A DNA stretch of 31,559 bases from Hymenopellis radicata (taxonomy: Eukaryota > Basidiomycota > Agaricomycetes > Agaricales > Physalacriaceae). The position numbers were made by a program, and so were the translations under genes. The notes under the pieces were generated by a model that was not told the DNA's origin, ran no database searches, and saw only the letters and a program-made list of their open reading frames with translations. Of this stretch, positions 30,263 through 31,559 are shown piece after piece (position 1 is the stretch's first letter; each line of letters opens with the position of its first letter). Location of the stretch: contig JADNRX010000578.1 of the NCBI GenBank assembly GCA_015501595.1, positions 1 through 31,559 of the forward strand, written 5' to 3'.

Positions 30263-31528
30263 TCAAAGCTTTGCTTCAGGTGACTTGGCAAAAGACGCTA
30301 GCGCCGCGACTCCACGCGCCTCCCCGTCCTCATCCCGCTCGTCATGTACAGCCTGCGTCTCCAAGTCGAGCTCCATCGTGGTCATCCGAGTGGCGTGATT
30401 CGGCGCGCTGGCGAATCGCAATGACCCGATGACGGAGCGCATATTCCTCCCGCATGTGGCAAAGAAGAATGCTGCCATGAGTCGTCCTACACGACTTTCC
30501 TGCCATTACGCGGGTGATGATGAGGGTGGGCGCGATACCCTAAGAGACATAAATCAGTATGGTCAACACTTGATATAGATGCGCTCTGACCGTGATGCTG
30601 ACCGAGAGCAGCTGAGGGTACGTGTGGATGGCCGTGATCGCGACATTGTGAGAGTAAGTCTCGTACGCGTGCACGCCGAGAAGAGCAATGTAGATGGCTG
30701 AATACATGGCAGCCGATTCGACGAGGATCTCGATGATGCCACGGTACGTCCGGAGGCTTGCGCCTACTCCCTTCACCTTCATAATGCGAAAGAGGATGAG
30801 GAAGGTACACAGGCTGTTTGTTACGACGGTCATGGAGTAATAGACCTGCGTCCAAATTTCCTGGCTTCACTAGCGGTGGTGGCCGCCGTTGACACTGTAA
30901 AATAGGACGAGGCAGACGCTGACTATGTACAAAGGCTTGAGAAAGAAGCTTGTTGATGAGCGACTCACCTGTTTCAGTGATCAGACAAAGACTCGGAGCA
31001 GCAACGATTTTTAAATCGCCACCATATAATGCCCAGCAGCGCCAAATCTACTCGACGTGGTCAGCGGTTCTGCAGAATTGGGATGAAAGCGCTCACCAAA
31101 ATCAGATCTGTGAGGAAAACAGCCAGGACTCGAAGTATAGTTTGCACGAGACCCGCCGGCAAATCACCGAAAAAGAAATAGTCAAATTCCGCCTCCAGTG
31201 ATATTCCGTGCACAATGAAGCCCTCATCGACCTCTCTCCAGAGCAAACCCACAATGATGGTGTTTGCACACCATAAGAAAGAGATGATGCTCGCAAAGAT
31301 GATCCGTCTCCGACTGCGATGAGCACTTTGAGCTACATACGAAATTCATTTCGCATGGGGAGGTGTCAGAGAGGAAATTCGGATACCTATGTGGTACAGG
31401 GCATCAAAGGAAATGCACGTGTGAATGCCATGACAGAAAACGAGGAGAATGACAGGATGCAATGTCGCAGACATGACAGCCTGCACGTCGGGTACAGTGT
31501 ACCCATAGTCCTTGAATGTCGCCGACAT
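30263..31528 (-). pseudogene. Seven-helix membrane protein, paralog E, broken
   Basis: The five-exon structure of the family is preserved on the minus strand: 31387-31528, 31097-31332, 30969-31047, 30591-30922 and 30263-30539. Exons 1, 2 and 3 have the same lengths as in A and B. Readable blocks include FKDYGYTVPDVQAVMSATL, FCHGIHTCISF, FLWCANTIIVGLLW, IWRCWALYGGDLKIVA, VTNSLCTFLILFRIM and GIAPTLIITRVMAGKS. In exon 4 two consecutive in-frame stops, TAG TGA (30872-30867), fall between helices 4 and 5 where A and B read TRDQEIGAG or TAAQEVDAG. They look like the result of two compensating indels. In exon 5 the frame shifts shortly after MAGKS and is restored near NMRSVIGSLRFASAPNH. The promoter side is cut by the window end. 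Unless the assembly is wrong here, the gene is recently dead. Confidence 0.8.
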
Positions 31529-31559
31529 GTTGTTTTTGTGCGACTTGTGCGACCGCCTG

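Noticed and set aside
1..31559. tRNA or rRNA genes
   Set aside because: Scanning for T-loop-like GGTTCGAATCC contexts and paired arms gave no convincing cloverleaf. The closest strings fall inside the GH16 exons or lack an acceptor stem.

Overview
The window looks like nuclear DNA of a mushroom-forming basidiomycete (Agaricomycetes). The evidence is short GT-AG introns (about 46-58 nt) in every recognisable gene, a class I hydrophobin, SKN1/KRE6-type beta-glucan synthesis proteins, and several copies of a multi-pass membrane protein family of the kind expanded in mushroom genomes. Genus cannot be told from this sequence. I rebuilt the exons by hand by splicing GT-AG introns so that each protein stays open and the paralogs agree.

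Layout. (1) 1-3430: relics. A ClpB/Hsp100 (Hsp78-like) disaggregase fragment (+) is split by a 1116-bp non-autonomous hAT-type element (342-1457). The element has perfect 18-bp terminal inverted repeats and an 8-bp target duplication that coincides with an intron donor. A broken Dal5/allantoate-permease-type MFS transporter (-) follows. (2) 4650-12005: two tandem copies on the minus strand of a SKN1/KRE6-like GH16 gene, both intact and with identical ten-exon structure. They share a 429-bp block with a single mismatch. Between them lies a farnesyl-diphosphate synthase relic that has lost its catalytic centre. (3) 13.5-27.2 kb: four intact genes and one short relic of a seven-helix membrane protein family. 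Genes A, B and C are on + and D is on -. Among them lie a second MFS relic (3' end only) and two kinds of dispersed duplicated segment. (4) 27.98-28.57 kb: a complete four-exon class I hydrophobin. (5) 30.26-31.53 kb: a fifth seven-helix paralog (E) on the minus strand, broken by in-frame stops and a frameshift.

The intact genes all point to the cell surface: two membrane-anchored beta-1,6-glucan assembly proteins, one secreted hydrophobin and four multi-pass membrane proteins. They sit in sequence full of fragments of conserved genes, segmental duplications and at least one transposon, which suggests a fast-rearranging accessory region. There is no sign of an operon, CRISPR array or tRNA/rRNA gene. 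The nearest thing to an undescribed system is the clustered seven-helix family with its shared TATAAAGA promoter element and conserved exon pattern. Its function is unknown.
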